Shown here: piece by piece, positions 1 to 5,951 of the stretch | Layout: the number at the start of each line of letters is the position of its first letter | Numbering within the stretch: position 1 is the stretch's first letter | Origin: JBFLVN01 sp040758475 | Lineage (GTDB): Bacteria > JAGRBM01 | Length of the DNA stretch: 21,400 nucleotides | Direction: 5' to 3' | NCBI GenBank assembly: GCA_040758475.1 | Contig: JBFLVN010000026.1 | Coordinates: 1-21,400, forward strand | Position numbers and translations under genes: made by a program | Notes under the pieces: generated by a model | What the model was told of the DNA's origin: nothing | Databases searched by the model: none | What the model saw: the letters and a program-made list of their open reading frames with translations, nothing else

Positions 1-1
1 C

Positions 2-571
2 GGGATAGGCCGGACGCCGGATCTTCTGCTGAAAGCCCTCGCCTCGGGCGCCGCCGCCGCCGCTGCCGCCGACGTCTCGCCGTATTTCTCCAAGGAAGAG
101 GCCCGAAAACTCGGGATCGATTACCGCCTGTACGACGGCCGCCATCTCCCGTGGAAAGACGGATCGTTTGACGCCGCTTGGACATGGGACGTCCTCCAGC
201 ACGTGCGGAATCCCGGCGTGGTACTCCGCGAGATCGTCCGGGTCCTCTCCCCGGGCGGCCTTTTCCTCTGCCGCATCGATCTTCGCGACCACTACCACCT
301 GGCCGACAAGAACCACTGGCTCGACTGCTTCTCCTATGGCGAATCCCTCTGGAACGCCATGACCTCGAACCGGTCGTCCTACGTCAACCGCCTGCGGCTT
401 TCGGGATGGAAGAAACTTTTCGCGGAATACGGCTTTGAGACGAAAGTTCTTCTCCTCGACGAGGATTTTTCTCTCCTCGCATCGCGGGAAGGAAAGCCGT
501 TACTCGAAAAATTGCCGGAAGAAGACGTTCGCTGCTGGCGCCTGCGGGCGGTTCTCAAAAAAACCGGGTGA
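2..571 (+). CDS. SAM-dependent methyltransferase, class I (type 11), C-terminal part
   Basis: The reading frame is open from the window's left edge, so the gene is 5'-truncated here; 189 residues are visible. The sequence shows the second half of a Methyltransf_11 fold: a DGRHLPWKDGSFDAAWTWDV stretch (motif II and post-II region), then LQHVRNPGVVLREIVRVLSPGG, the typical 'H..dp...l.Ei.RvLkPGG' strand and turn. The glycine-rich SAM-binding motif I would lie upstream of or at the edge. The C-terminal third (GWKKLFAEYGFE) resembles the usual capping strand. By family it transfers a methyl group from SAM; the substrate cannot be told. It converges with the large minus-strand gene that ends 9 bases further on. 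Confidence 0.75.
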   Translation, partial: GIGRTPDLLLKALASGAAAAAAADVSPYFSKEEARKLGIDYRLYDGRHLPWKDGSFDAAWTWDVLQHVRNPGVVLREIVRVLSPGGLFLCRIDLRDHYHLADKNHWLDCFSYGESLWNAMTSNRSSYVNRLRLSGWKKLFAEYGFETKVLLLDEDFSLLASREGKPLLEKLPEEDVRCWRLRAVLKKTG

Positions 572-580
572 TCCCTGGAA

Positions 581-2299
581 CTACCGGAAATTTTCCAGGA
601 AATCGGGCCAGTAAATATCGGGCACAGGAGCGAAGGGCGGGAAAAACTTCCCGTGCCGGGAATAGAGGCCGTACACATAAGTGAAAGGCCCACGCAGGAT
701 TCCCGGCATCTTTTCGGCTTCTGGGGAACCGGAGGGAAACAAGGCCTGCGCCCCTTGTTCATGGACTTCCCGGATGGACACGGGGTTTCCCCGGGCGTCC
801 ACGGCGAGCCAGAGGTTTTCCGATCCCACCAGGACCCATCCCTTCCGGGTCCGCACTTCGCTCATGGCGTGGGAAGGCACCCGCGGCGTCAGGAGCGCCT
901 GGAGCGCGGAGCCCGTCCTGGCGGTCGAATAGATGGAAACGTGCCGCACCTCGAATCCCGCCCGCCCGAAAATCTTTTCGCTCGTCCGGCTCCGGTCGTA
1001 ACACCACCCGTACCCCCTTTCGTAGAGGTCCTTGGGTTCCCGGGAGACGCCGTAGGGGATGGGCTCGTCCCGCGGGGCGGTTTTCCGCACCGATCGCTGC
1101 GCGGCCCGGATGAATGCGATTTCCTCTTCGTAACTCTTTAATTCCGGGAAGCCCGAAATCCCTCCGTTCGCCAGGATTTCGGGCAGGTAGCGGGCGTCTT
1201 CTTCCGTCAGGGTGTTGTCTACGCGGGAGAGGAAGAAGAACGCCCCCAGGAGGAAAAGAACCACCGTGGACGCAAGGCTTTTCCAGGGAAGCGCCCTCGC
1301 CAGAGCGGCGAGTTCCAGGATTCCTTCGGCCTTGAGCCGGACTTCCGCTTCCGAAGGCGCCAGCGCCGTCCGCCGCAGGTACTTCCGGCCCGTGTTGAAC
1401 CCGTGCAGGCTCGTGCAGCAGTAGGAATAACCCGCTTCGGCCAAAAGCTCAGGCGGAGAAGCGGCCACGTCGGTGGAAAGCCCCCGGGGCAGACAGAGGC
1501 CCCGAACGGGAGCGTCCAGGAGTTTTTCGAGAGACAGGCGCGAGTCCCGGAGTTCCCGGAGGCGCTCCTCCCGCGAGAGCGAAGGAAGCCAAAGATGATT
1601 TTCCGTATGGGAACCCACCTCCCACCCCTGGGCCGCGAGTTTCTTTACTCCCTCGGCCGTGAGCGCGACGCGTTCCCGGAGCGATTCGGGCGGTATTTCC
1701 AGTTTCCCAGCCCACTCCGCAAGCGCTTCCGGCGCTTTCACGCCCGTCCGGACGAGTTCCTTTTCCAATTCCCGGGAAAGCCTTTCCCTCGAAAGGGCTC
1801 CTTTCCCGATCAGCGCGCCCAATTTCCCCGGAGCGGACTTCTCCCCGTGGATGCGGAAGGCCTCATCCATCAAGAAAAGAAACTGGATAGGCCAGGGCGC
1901 CGTTCCTCTCTCCAGGCACGACGTCACCACGAAAGCCGTCCCCCGCATTCCGAGTTCCGAGAAAAGCGGGGCGACATGGGCTTCGAGTTCGCCGTAACCG
2001 TCGTCGAACGTGAGGGAGGCGAGGTTTTTCCCGGAATCACTCCCCAGGCGTCCCAGAAGCTCCCCGCAAGGGACGATCTCGTAGCGGGCTTTCAAAGAAA
2101 CGAGCGCCCGCCGGAGGTCTCCCAAATCCACTTCGGCCGTCCGGTCCAGGTACTGGGAGAGCGGGCCGCCTGTGCTTCCCGGAACCCGGACCCGGTGGAC
2201 CGTGAAAACGGGCGCATGAAACCGGGGCACAAAGGCGCGGGCGGCGAACCGGGCCGGGGCGGCGTTCAGAATGGAAAGGGCGAGGCGGTGAGCCGTCAC
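581..2299 (-). CDS. NodB-type polysaccharide deacetylase fused via a membrane segment to a transglutaminase-like domain
   Basis: With a GTG start at 2299 this is 572 residues. The N-terminal half is a NodB homology domain: TFDDGY (about 97-102, with the Asp pair) and SHTENH (His 231 and 235), the metal-binding and catalytic signatures of carbohydrate esterase family 4. One hydrophobic segment (about 342-358, STVVLFLLGAFFFL) follows. The C-terminal half resembles a transglutaminase-like Cys-His-Asp fold: GYGWCYDRS (Cys 433), SHAMSEV (His 477), AVDARGN (Asp 501). Inference: a membrane-anchored envelope or exopolysaccharide enzyme. The frame stays open to an ATG at 2419, but that start would overlap the divergent gene at 2400. 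No strong ribosome-binding site marks any start, so the N-terminus is uncertain. Confidence 0.75.
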   Translation of the reverse strand: MTAHRLALSILNAAPARFAARAFVPRFHAPVFTVHRVRVPGSTGGPLSQYLDRTAEVDLGDLRRALVSLKARYEIVPCGELLGRLGSDSGKNLASLTFDDGYGELEAHVAPLFSELGMRGTAFVVTSCLERGTAPWPIQFLFLMDEAFRIHGEKSAPGKLGALIGKGALSRERLSRELEKELVRTGVKAPEALAEWAGKLEIPPESLRERVALTAEGVKKLAAQGWEVGSHTENHLWLPSLSREERLRELRDSRLSLEKLLDAPVRGLCLPRGLSTDVAASPPELLAEAGYSYCCTSLHGFNTGRKYLRRTALAPSEAEVRLKAEGILELAALARALPWKSLASTVVLFLLGAFFFLSRVDNTLTEEDARYLPEILANGGISGFPELKSYEEEIAFIRAAQRSVRKTAPRDEPIPYGVSREPKDLYERGYGWCYDRSRTSEKIFGRAGFEVRHVSIYSTARTGSALQALLTPRVPSHAMSEVRTRKGWVLVGSENLWLAVDARGNPVSIREVHEQGAQALFPSGSPEAEKMPGILRGPFTYVYGLYSRHGKFFPPFAPVPDIYWPDFLENFR

Positions 2300-2399
2300 G
2301 GATGCATCCAGCGATCTCTGTTGCCAGCGAAACGAGGCCCCATTATGAAGAGGGGGGCTCGCGGGAGCAAAAATCCCGCGCACTGGGAGAGAACGCCAC

Positions 2400-2840
2400 A
2401 TGCTCGACAAGAAGTACATCGGCCTGGAAGCCGACGCCGACGGGGTCTACGAGGTCGAAAAAGGGGCCATCCGCAAGTTCGCCGATGCCATCGGGGACAA
2501 AAACCCCATCTACCGCGACGAGGCGGCGGCCAAGGCGGCGGGTTATTCCTCCATCCCCGCCCCGCCCACCTTTCCCATTACTTTCAGCTTCGACATCCAC
2601 GGCGGCGTCCGGGGCAAGATCCCCATCGACATGAAAAAAGTCCTCCACGGGGAGCAGCACTTCTTCTACAAGCGCCCTCTAGTAGCCGGAGATAAGTTCC
2701 GCATGAAGCAGAAAGTCGTGGACATCACCGTCAAGGAAGGGAAGTCCGGCGGCATGGACCTCCTCACCATCGACACGATCGCCTACGACGACAAGGGCGA
2801 AATCTTCACCCTCCGCGGCGTCACCGTCATCCGGCATTAA
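2400..2840 (+). CDS. MaoC-like / FAS1-like hot-dog dehydratase domain protein (HadA-like)
   Basis: This 146-residue protein is one hot-dog fold. The segment from about residue 24 (IRKFADAIGDKNPIYRDEAA) matches the R-hydratase signature G-D-x-N-P-[LIV]-H, except that the catalytic His is Tyr. PRPLVAGDKFRMK-like text (RPLVAGDKF, about 92-100) is typical of MaoC_dehydrat_N. In the mycobacterial HadA/HadB dehydratase the HadA-type subunit also lacks the His and pairs with a catalytic MaoC partner, so this is probably a substrate-binding or structural subunit of a (3R)-hydroxyacyl dehydratase; no partner lies in the window. GGGAGAG lies about 9 bases before the ATG. The next gene follows after 8 bases, suggesting co-transcription. 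Confidence 0.8.
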   Translation: MLDKKYIGLEADADGVYEVEKGAIRKFADAIGDKNPIYRDEAAAKAAGYSSIPAPPTFPITFSFDIHGGVRGKIPIDMKKVLHGEQHFFYKRPLVAGDKFRMKQKVVDITVKEGKSGGMDLLTIDTIAYDDKGEIFTLRGVTVIRH

Positions 2841-2848
2841 ATAGAAAA

Positions 2849-3496
2849 ATGATCATCGATCCGAAACAAGCCTCCGGCAAGGATATGTATTTCTTCATGA
2901 TCTCGGCGATCGTGCCGAGGCCCATCGCTTTCGTCTCGACCAAAAGCGCCGCCGGAAAGACCAATCTGGCGCCGTTTTCCTATTTCCAGGGGATCACGTC
3001 CAAGCCCCCCCTGATCTCGGTCTGCATCGGTCATCGCCGGTGGGACGGGAAGATGGTCAAAAAGGATTCGCTTCGGAACATCGAGGAGACGGGCGAATTC
3101 GTGGTGAACGTCGTCCCCGAAAACCTTGCTCCCCAGGTCACCCAGGCTTCGGCCGAGTATCCGCCGGATGTGTCCGAAATCACGGAGACGGGGCTGACGC
3201 CCGTCGCCTCGGACGTGGTGAAGGCCCCCCGGATCAAGGAATGCCCCATTAACCTGGAATGCAAGCTGGAGCGCGTCCTCATGCTGGGCGACCCGCCCCT
3301 GACGGGAATGGTCATCGGCGAAGTCGTGCGGATTCACGTGGACGAATCCGTCTGGGACGCGGAGGGGAAAGTGATCGACCCCGAAAAGCTAAAACCCCTC
3401 TCCCGCCTCGGGGGCGAACTCTATGGAAAAACCCGGGAGATATTCTCGATCCCCCGCCCCGATTGGCAGGCCAAGGGCGTGACGCCCAAGAAATAA
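2849..3496 (+). CDS. Flavin reductase-like FMN-binding split-barrel protein
   Basis: The 215-residue product has the flavin_reduct-like split-barrel pattern: MISAIVPRPIAFVST (about 17-31), then NLAPFSYFQGITSKPPLISVCIG (about 39-61), where the loop contacts FMN phosphate. A central NIEETGEFVVNVV segment and a C-terminal RLGGELYGK are also typical of flavoredoxin/DUF447-like members. Such proteins bind FMN and transfer electrons from NAD(P)H or a partner; the acceptor is unknown. It begins 8 bases after the hot-dog gene, with only A-rich sequence and no clear Shine-Dalgarno, so translational coupling is plausible. The pairing suggests a small catabolic or lipid-related operon, which is inference. 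Confidence 0.82.
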   Translation: MIIDPKQASGKDMYFFMISAIVPRPIAFVSTKSAAGKTNLAPFSYFQGITSKPPLISVCIGHRRWDGKMVKKDSLRNIEETGEFVVNVVPENLAPQVTQASAEYPPDVSEITETGLTPVASDVVKAPRIKECPINLECKLERVLMLGDPPLTGMVIGEVVRIHVDESVWDAEGKVIDPEKLKPLSRLGGELYGKTREIFSIPRPDWQAKGVTPKK

Positions 3497-3570
3497 GACC
3501 CTCGAACTTCGCATCTTCTCCCTTCGCGCCCGTGCCCTCCCTGGAGGCCCCGTCTACACTGTCTTTCACT

Positions 3571-3647
3571 GGGCCGGTAGCTCAGCCGGTTAGAGCGGCG
3601 GACTCATAATCCGCTGGTCGTGGGTTCGAGTCCCACCCGGCCCACCA
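3571..3647 (+). tRNA. tRNA with CAT anticodon, probably tRNA-Ile2 (else Met)
   Basis: A complete cloverleaf with an encoded CCA is visible. The acceptor GGGCCGG (3571-3577) pairs with CCGGCCC (3637-3643), followed by A and CCA. The D-stem is GCTC/GAGC. The anticodon stem GCGGA/TCCGC encloses loop CTCATAA with CAT at 3605-3607. The T-arm is GTGGG-TTCGAGT-CCCAC. CAT can be elongator Met or, after lysidine modification by TilS, Ile2. Pairs C4-G69 and C5-G68 in the acceptor match the positive determinants known for E. coli TilS, so Ile2 is favoured. A TACACT hexamer about ten bases upstream could be its -10 element. Confidence 0.95.
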
Positions 3648-3897
3648 GTTTTTCGCGCCGCTTTTACGGAATTATACAGCCTAGCACATCCGCTCGTTTT
3701 TATCTCCCCCCAACTGTTTTTGATCCAGATGAACGGGATTTAACAGTCCCGCAATACATGATTCATTTACGTTCATTAAAATCAGGTCGTCGAGGCTTTT
3801 CCAAAATGCAGCGAATTGGGGCTCTGGGGCCCCTTCTTTCCGTGTTTCCGGTCCTTTCCACCCTTCCCGGCGGTCCTTCCTCACCTTTCACGCTTCC
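3648..3897. other. AT-richer intergenic region between the tRNA and the phage-type replication run
   Basis: This stretch of about 250 bases separates the tRNA from the first phage-like gene. Its first 150 bases are clearly richer in A and T than the flanks. It contains a small GGGATTTAACAGTCCC hairpin (about 3736-3751) and TTCATTTACGTTCATTAAAATCA-like AT-rich text around 3760-3783. I see no convincing gene, integrase fragment or second copy of the tRNA 3' end. It could carry the promoter of the downstream run or an integration boundary. Confidence 0.4.
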
Positions 3898-3911
3898 AGG
3901 AGGTCTCTTCC

Positions 3912-4364
3912 ATGAACCCGTTCTTCGACCGCTCTTCCCATCCCAAGGCCCTGCGCCTTCGCCCCGAGGACTACGCCGTGGTGACGCGCTTTAGCGGCTT
4001 CTACGAGTACTGCATCAAATCGGGCATCTGCCCGCGGGGAGCGGCGTTCCTCCCCCGCCCCGACCGGGACTTGATCGCCGGAAAGATCGTGATCGGCCCC
4101 GTCTCCCCCTACGTCTCCGTCCTCGCCCGGGCGGTCATCCACGTGCCCGTCGAATCGCCCGACCGGAACTTTTCCCTGGAGGAGTGCGAGCAGTTCGCAA
4201 GGCCCCCGCTCCTCTACCAGGCCCGGCGGATCGAGGACGTGGAGACGCCCGAACTCCTCCCCGCCGCGAAGCTCGCCCTGCGGGAACTCCTGCGCCTGGG
4301 CGGGGCCGAGGCGATCGTCCGCCCCTTCGAGGCCGCCGTCCGGGGCGTAAGGGAGGAATCATGA
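3912..4364 (+). CDS. Hypothetical protein, first gene of the phage-type replication run
   Basis: I do not recognise this 150-residue product. The ATG at 3912 is chosen because a perfect AGGAGG (3898-3903) sits 8 bases before it; the frame also extends to an earlier ATG at 3816 without a ribosome site. It is soluble and of mixed composition, with a LRPEDYAVVTRFSGFYEYCI segment near the N-terminus. A GAGKIVIGPVSPYVSVLARAVIH-like hydrophobic stretch (about 56-78) is followed by an acidic, leucine-rich C-terminal half. The last codons overlap the ATG of the next gene (ATGA), so it belongs to the same transcription unit as the replication genes. A phage accessory or early function is inferred from position only. 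Confidence 0.6.
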   Translation: MNPFFDRSSHPKALRLRPEDYAVVTRFSGFYEYCIKSGICPRGAAFLPRPDRDLIAGKIVIGPVSPYVSVLARAVIHVPVESPDRNFSLEECEQFARPPLLYQARRIEDVETPELLPAAKLALRELLRLGGAEAIVRPFEAAVRGVREES

Positions 4365-4492
4365 GCCGCTACGAACTGCCCCACGAGAAAGAGCGCCGGG
4401 AATTCTGGGAGGGCTGGGGAATCATCCTGGCCATGACCGCCATCGCGGCGGCCGGGGGTATTTGCGCCTGGCTGATCGGAGGCGCCCCGTGA
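4361..4492 (+). CDS. Small single-pass membrane protein (43 residues)
   Basis: This short gene begins MSRYELPHEKERREFWEGWG and ends with a hydrophobic helix (about residues 21-40, IILAMTAIAAAGGICAWLIG). GGGAGG lies at 4351-4356, five bases before the ATG. It overlaps the previous gene by four bases (ATGA) and the next by four (GTGA), strong evidence that it is a real translated member of the run. A charged amphipathic N-terminus followed by a single membrane span is common for small phage early or holin-like proteins, but nothing identifies a function. Confidence 0.6.
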   Translation: MSRYELPHEKERREFWEGWGIILAMTAIAAAGGICAWLIGGAP

Positions 4493-4926
4493 GCGATCCC
4501 GTCTACGAAGCCCGCTTTGCCGCCTGGAACTCGGAGCCGGTCTTTTCGCTTCGCAAGAACCTCTCCGCCCGCTGGCGGAAGGTGGAAACCCTCGAAGAAA
4601 AAGCCGAGGGGACGCTTAGGCGCCTCAAAGACCCCCTCGTCCCCGGGGGGTTCTTCTGGCGGGGACGGCCCGGCCCGCCCGAGGTCCGCGAGCAGTACCT
4701 CTACGAGGAAAAATGGGCCCGCTTCTGCCAGACGCTGCTTGCGGAGATTTGCCGGAAGAGAGTGGACGAAGAGCTCGAAAAGCTGCGGGGCAAGCGCAAA
4801 CCAATCTGTCATTCCGAGCGGAGCGAGGAATCTCCCTCTCTGCCAGAGACCCCTCGCCTCGCTCGGGGTGACAGAGAACCGCCACTCTCCAAGGAGGCCT
4901 CCCCATGGCCCGCATCCGGACGGTAA
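4489..4926 (+). CDS. Hypothetical protein with a repeat-derived C-terminal tail
   Basis: The GTG at 4489 overlaps the previous stop by four bases; the product is 145 residues. The first 105 residues look like a genuine protein: charged, helical, with aromatic motifs such as RARLxAAWNSEPVF-like text (residues 6-19) and EEKWARFCQTLLAEICRKRV (about 75-94). It is not a family I recognise. From about residue 107 the translation turns into CHSERSEESPS...RLARGD, which is the translated form of a widespread palindromic intergenic repeat (4806-4874). The original stop was therefore probably overwritten, and the protein now overlaps the initiator gene by 22 bases. Confidence is good for the gene and lower for its true C-terminus. 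Confidence 0.55.
   Translation: MSDPVYEARFAAWNSEPVFSLRKNLSARWRKVETLEEKAEGTLRRLKDPLVPGGFFWRGRPGPPEVREQYLYEEKWARFCQTLLAEICRKRVDEELEKLRGKRKPICHSERSEESPSLPETPRLARGDREPPLSKEASPWPASGR
4806..4874. repeat. Palindromic dispersed repeat (CHSERSEES-type) inside a gene end
   Basis: The element starts CTGTCATTCCGAGCGGAGCG and ends CTCGCTCGGGGTGACAG, with terminal inverted repeats CTGTCA/TGACAG and a G+C-rich internal hairpin. Sequences of this type recur in intergenic regions of many uncultivated GC-rich bacteria and are often mis-translated as CHSERSEES. Here it supplies the last third of the gene at 4489-4926. Confidence 0.75.
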
Positions 4927-5951
4927 AGCCCGAATTCTTCACTTCCGAATCGGTGGGGAGCCTCTCGCCCCTGGCGCGCCTCGCCTTCGCCGGGCTCTGG
5001 TGCCACGCCGACCGCCGGGGGCGTCTCGAAGACAAGCCCCGGACTTTGAAGACCCGCATCCTCCCGTACGACGAGTGCGATTTTGGCGAACTCCTCCAAG
5101 AGCTCGTCCGGACCGAGTGCATTTTCCGTTACGAGATCGGCGGGCGGCGCTTCATCCAGGTCGTGAATTTCGAGAAGCACCAGGTCGTAAATCCCCGGGA
5201 GAACGAGAGCTACATCCCGGCGCCCCCCGGAAGCGGCCCTCTCCCGGCCTGCGGCCACCCTCTCCCAGGGGGCGAGGGGCACAAAGGACGCGTGCGTGAC
5301 GCGTCAAATCCAGATTTGCACGCGTGCTCACGCGTCATGGATGGAAAGGAAGGGAATGGAAGGGAAAAGTACCCCCCTACCCCCCTGAAGGGGGGAGAGG
5401 GACGGACCCCTGCCAAACCGGAGGAAACCAAGGCGCCCCAAAGCGCGGAGGAATCCCCGGAGGATCGCATCGCCACCAACCCCCGAAACACTGGGGCGGC
5501 GGGTTTCTCCCCGGCCTTTCTCTCGTTCTGGGAGAAGTATCCGCGAAAGGCGGGGCGGAACCAGGCCTGGTTCGCCTGGAAGCGGCTCGAAAATCCCGAA
5601 GAGGCCCTCCCACGGATCGAATCGGCCCTCGCATGGCAGGCGAAACTCCCCGAATGGAACCGGGAGGGAGGGCGCTTCATCCCGAACCCGGCCAATTACC
5701 TGGATGGAAAGCGCTTCGAAGACGAGCCCCCGGACGCCCCGGCGGAAGCGGTCGTCTATCCGCCGTTGCCGGAGGAGCTGAAAACTCTTTCCACCACCAT
5801 TGCCCCTCCCCCTTTGGGGGAGGGCGGCACCACCAAGGCGCAAAGCGCCAAGTCCAACGATCCGGGAGAGGGCCCTCTCCCGGCCTGCGGCCACCCTCTC
5901 CCAAGGGGAGAGGGGCATCGGAGAAATCCCCCGGAGCATCCCCATGGCTGA
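4905..5951 (+). CDS. Phage-type replication initiator protein (O/DnaD-like), with repeat-expanded linker
   Basis: AAGGAGG (4891-4897) precedes the ATG by 7 bases. Residues 1-105 match the conserved N-terminal winged-helix region of phage replication proteins: RIRTVKPEFFTSESVGSL, LARLAFAGLWCHADRRGRLE, then FGELLQELVRTECIFRY. Residues about 205-275 match the usual C-terminal module: FSPAFLSFWEKYPRKAGR, AWFAWKRL, and GGRFIPNPANYLDGKRFEDE. By family it binds origin DNA and recruits the helicase encoded next. At 348 residues it is longer than I would expect for such initiators. The excess is linker made of in-frame palindromic repeats: GPLPACGHPLPGGEGH twice, plus PPTPLKGGEG and APPPLGEGG. It overlaps dnaB by 8 bases. 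Confidence 0.8.
   Translation: MARIRTVKPEFFTSESVGSLSPLARLAFAGLWCHADRRGRLEDKPRTLKTRILPYDECDFGELLQELVRTECIFRYEIGGRRFIQVVNFEKHQVVNPRENESYIPAPPGSGPLPACGHPLPGGEGHKGRVRDASNPDLHACSRVMDGKEGNGREKYPPTPLKGGEGRTPAKPEETKAPQSAEESPEDRIATNPRNTGAAGFSPAFLSFWEKYPRKAGRNQAWFAWKRLENPEEALPRIESALAWQAKLPEWNREGGRFIPNPANYLDGKRFEDEPPDAPAEAVVYPPLPEELKTLSTTIAPPPLGEGGTTKAQSAKSNDPGEGPLPACGHPLPRGEGHRRNPPEHPHG
5235..5281. repeat. Intragenic palindromic repeat, copy 1 (GPLPACGHPLP type)
   Basis: This 47-base element begins GGCCCTCTCCCGGCCTGCGG. Its first 33 bases are identical to those of the copy at 5871-5917, in the same reading frame. CCCTCTCCC and GGCGAGGGG form partly complementary arms. It belongs to a dispersed repeat family often found between genes in GC-rich genomes. 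Confidence 0.8.
5371..5402. repeat. Intragenic G/C hairpin repeat (PPTPLKGGEG type)
   Basis: ACCCCCCTACCCCCCTGAAG is followed by a G6 run and AGAGGGA, forming a C-run/G-run hairpin. It is translated as PPTPLKGGEG within the initiator linker, another common translated intergenic repeat. Confidence 0.6.
5802..5825. repeat. Intragenic palindrome (APPPLGEGG type)
   Basis: GCCCCTCCCCCTTT followed by GGGGGAGGGC makes a nearly perfect inverted repeat with 10-base arms around a TTT-containing loop. It is translated as APPPLGEGG in the initiator gene. Confidence 0.6.
5871..5917. repeat. Intragenic palindromic repeat, copy 2 (GPLPACGHPLP type)
   Basis: The first 33 bases are identical to copy 1 at 5235-5281, and the remainder differs by a few bases. 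Upstream GGGAGAGGGCCCTCTCCC (5864-5881) adds an 18-base perfect palindrome. The copy ends about 25 bases before the DnaB start codon, so the hairpin may also influence coupling of initiator and helicase translation. Confidence 0.8.

Noticed and set aside
1403..2695. Long plus-strand open frame (430 residues) opposite the deacetylase gene
   Set aside because: It is Arg/Pro/Gly-rich with no domain pattern and covers both the NodB gene and the hot-dog gene; a typical GC-rich antisense shadow.
3571..3647. Search for a second copy of the tRNA 3' end (attR) in the window
   Set aside because: No further match to the T-arm/acceptor sequence was seen by eye, so no attachment site is annotated.
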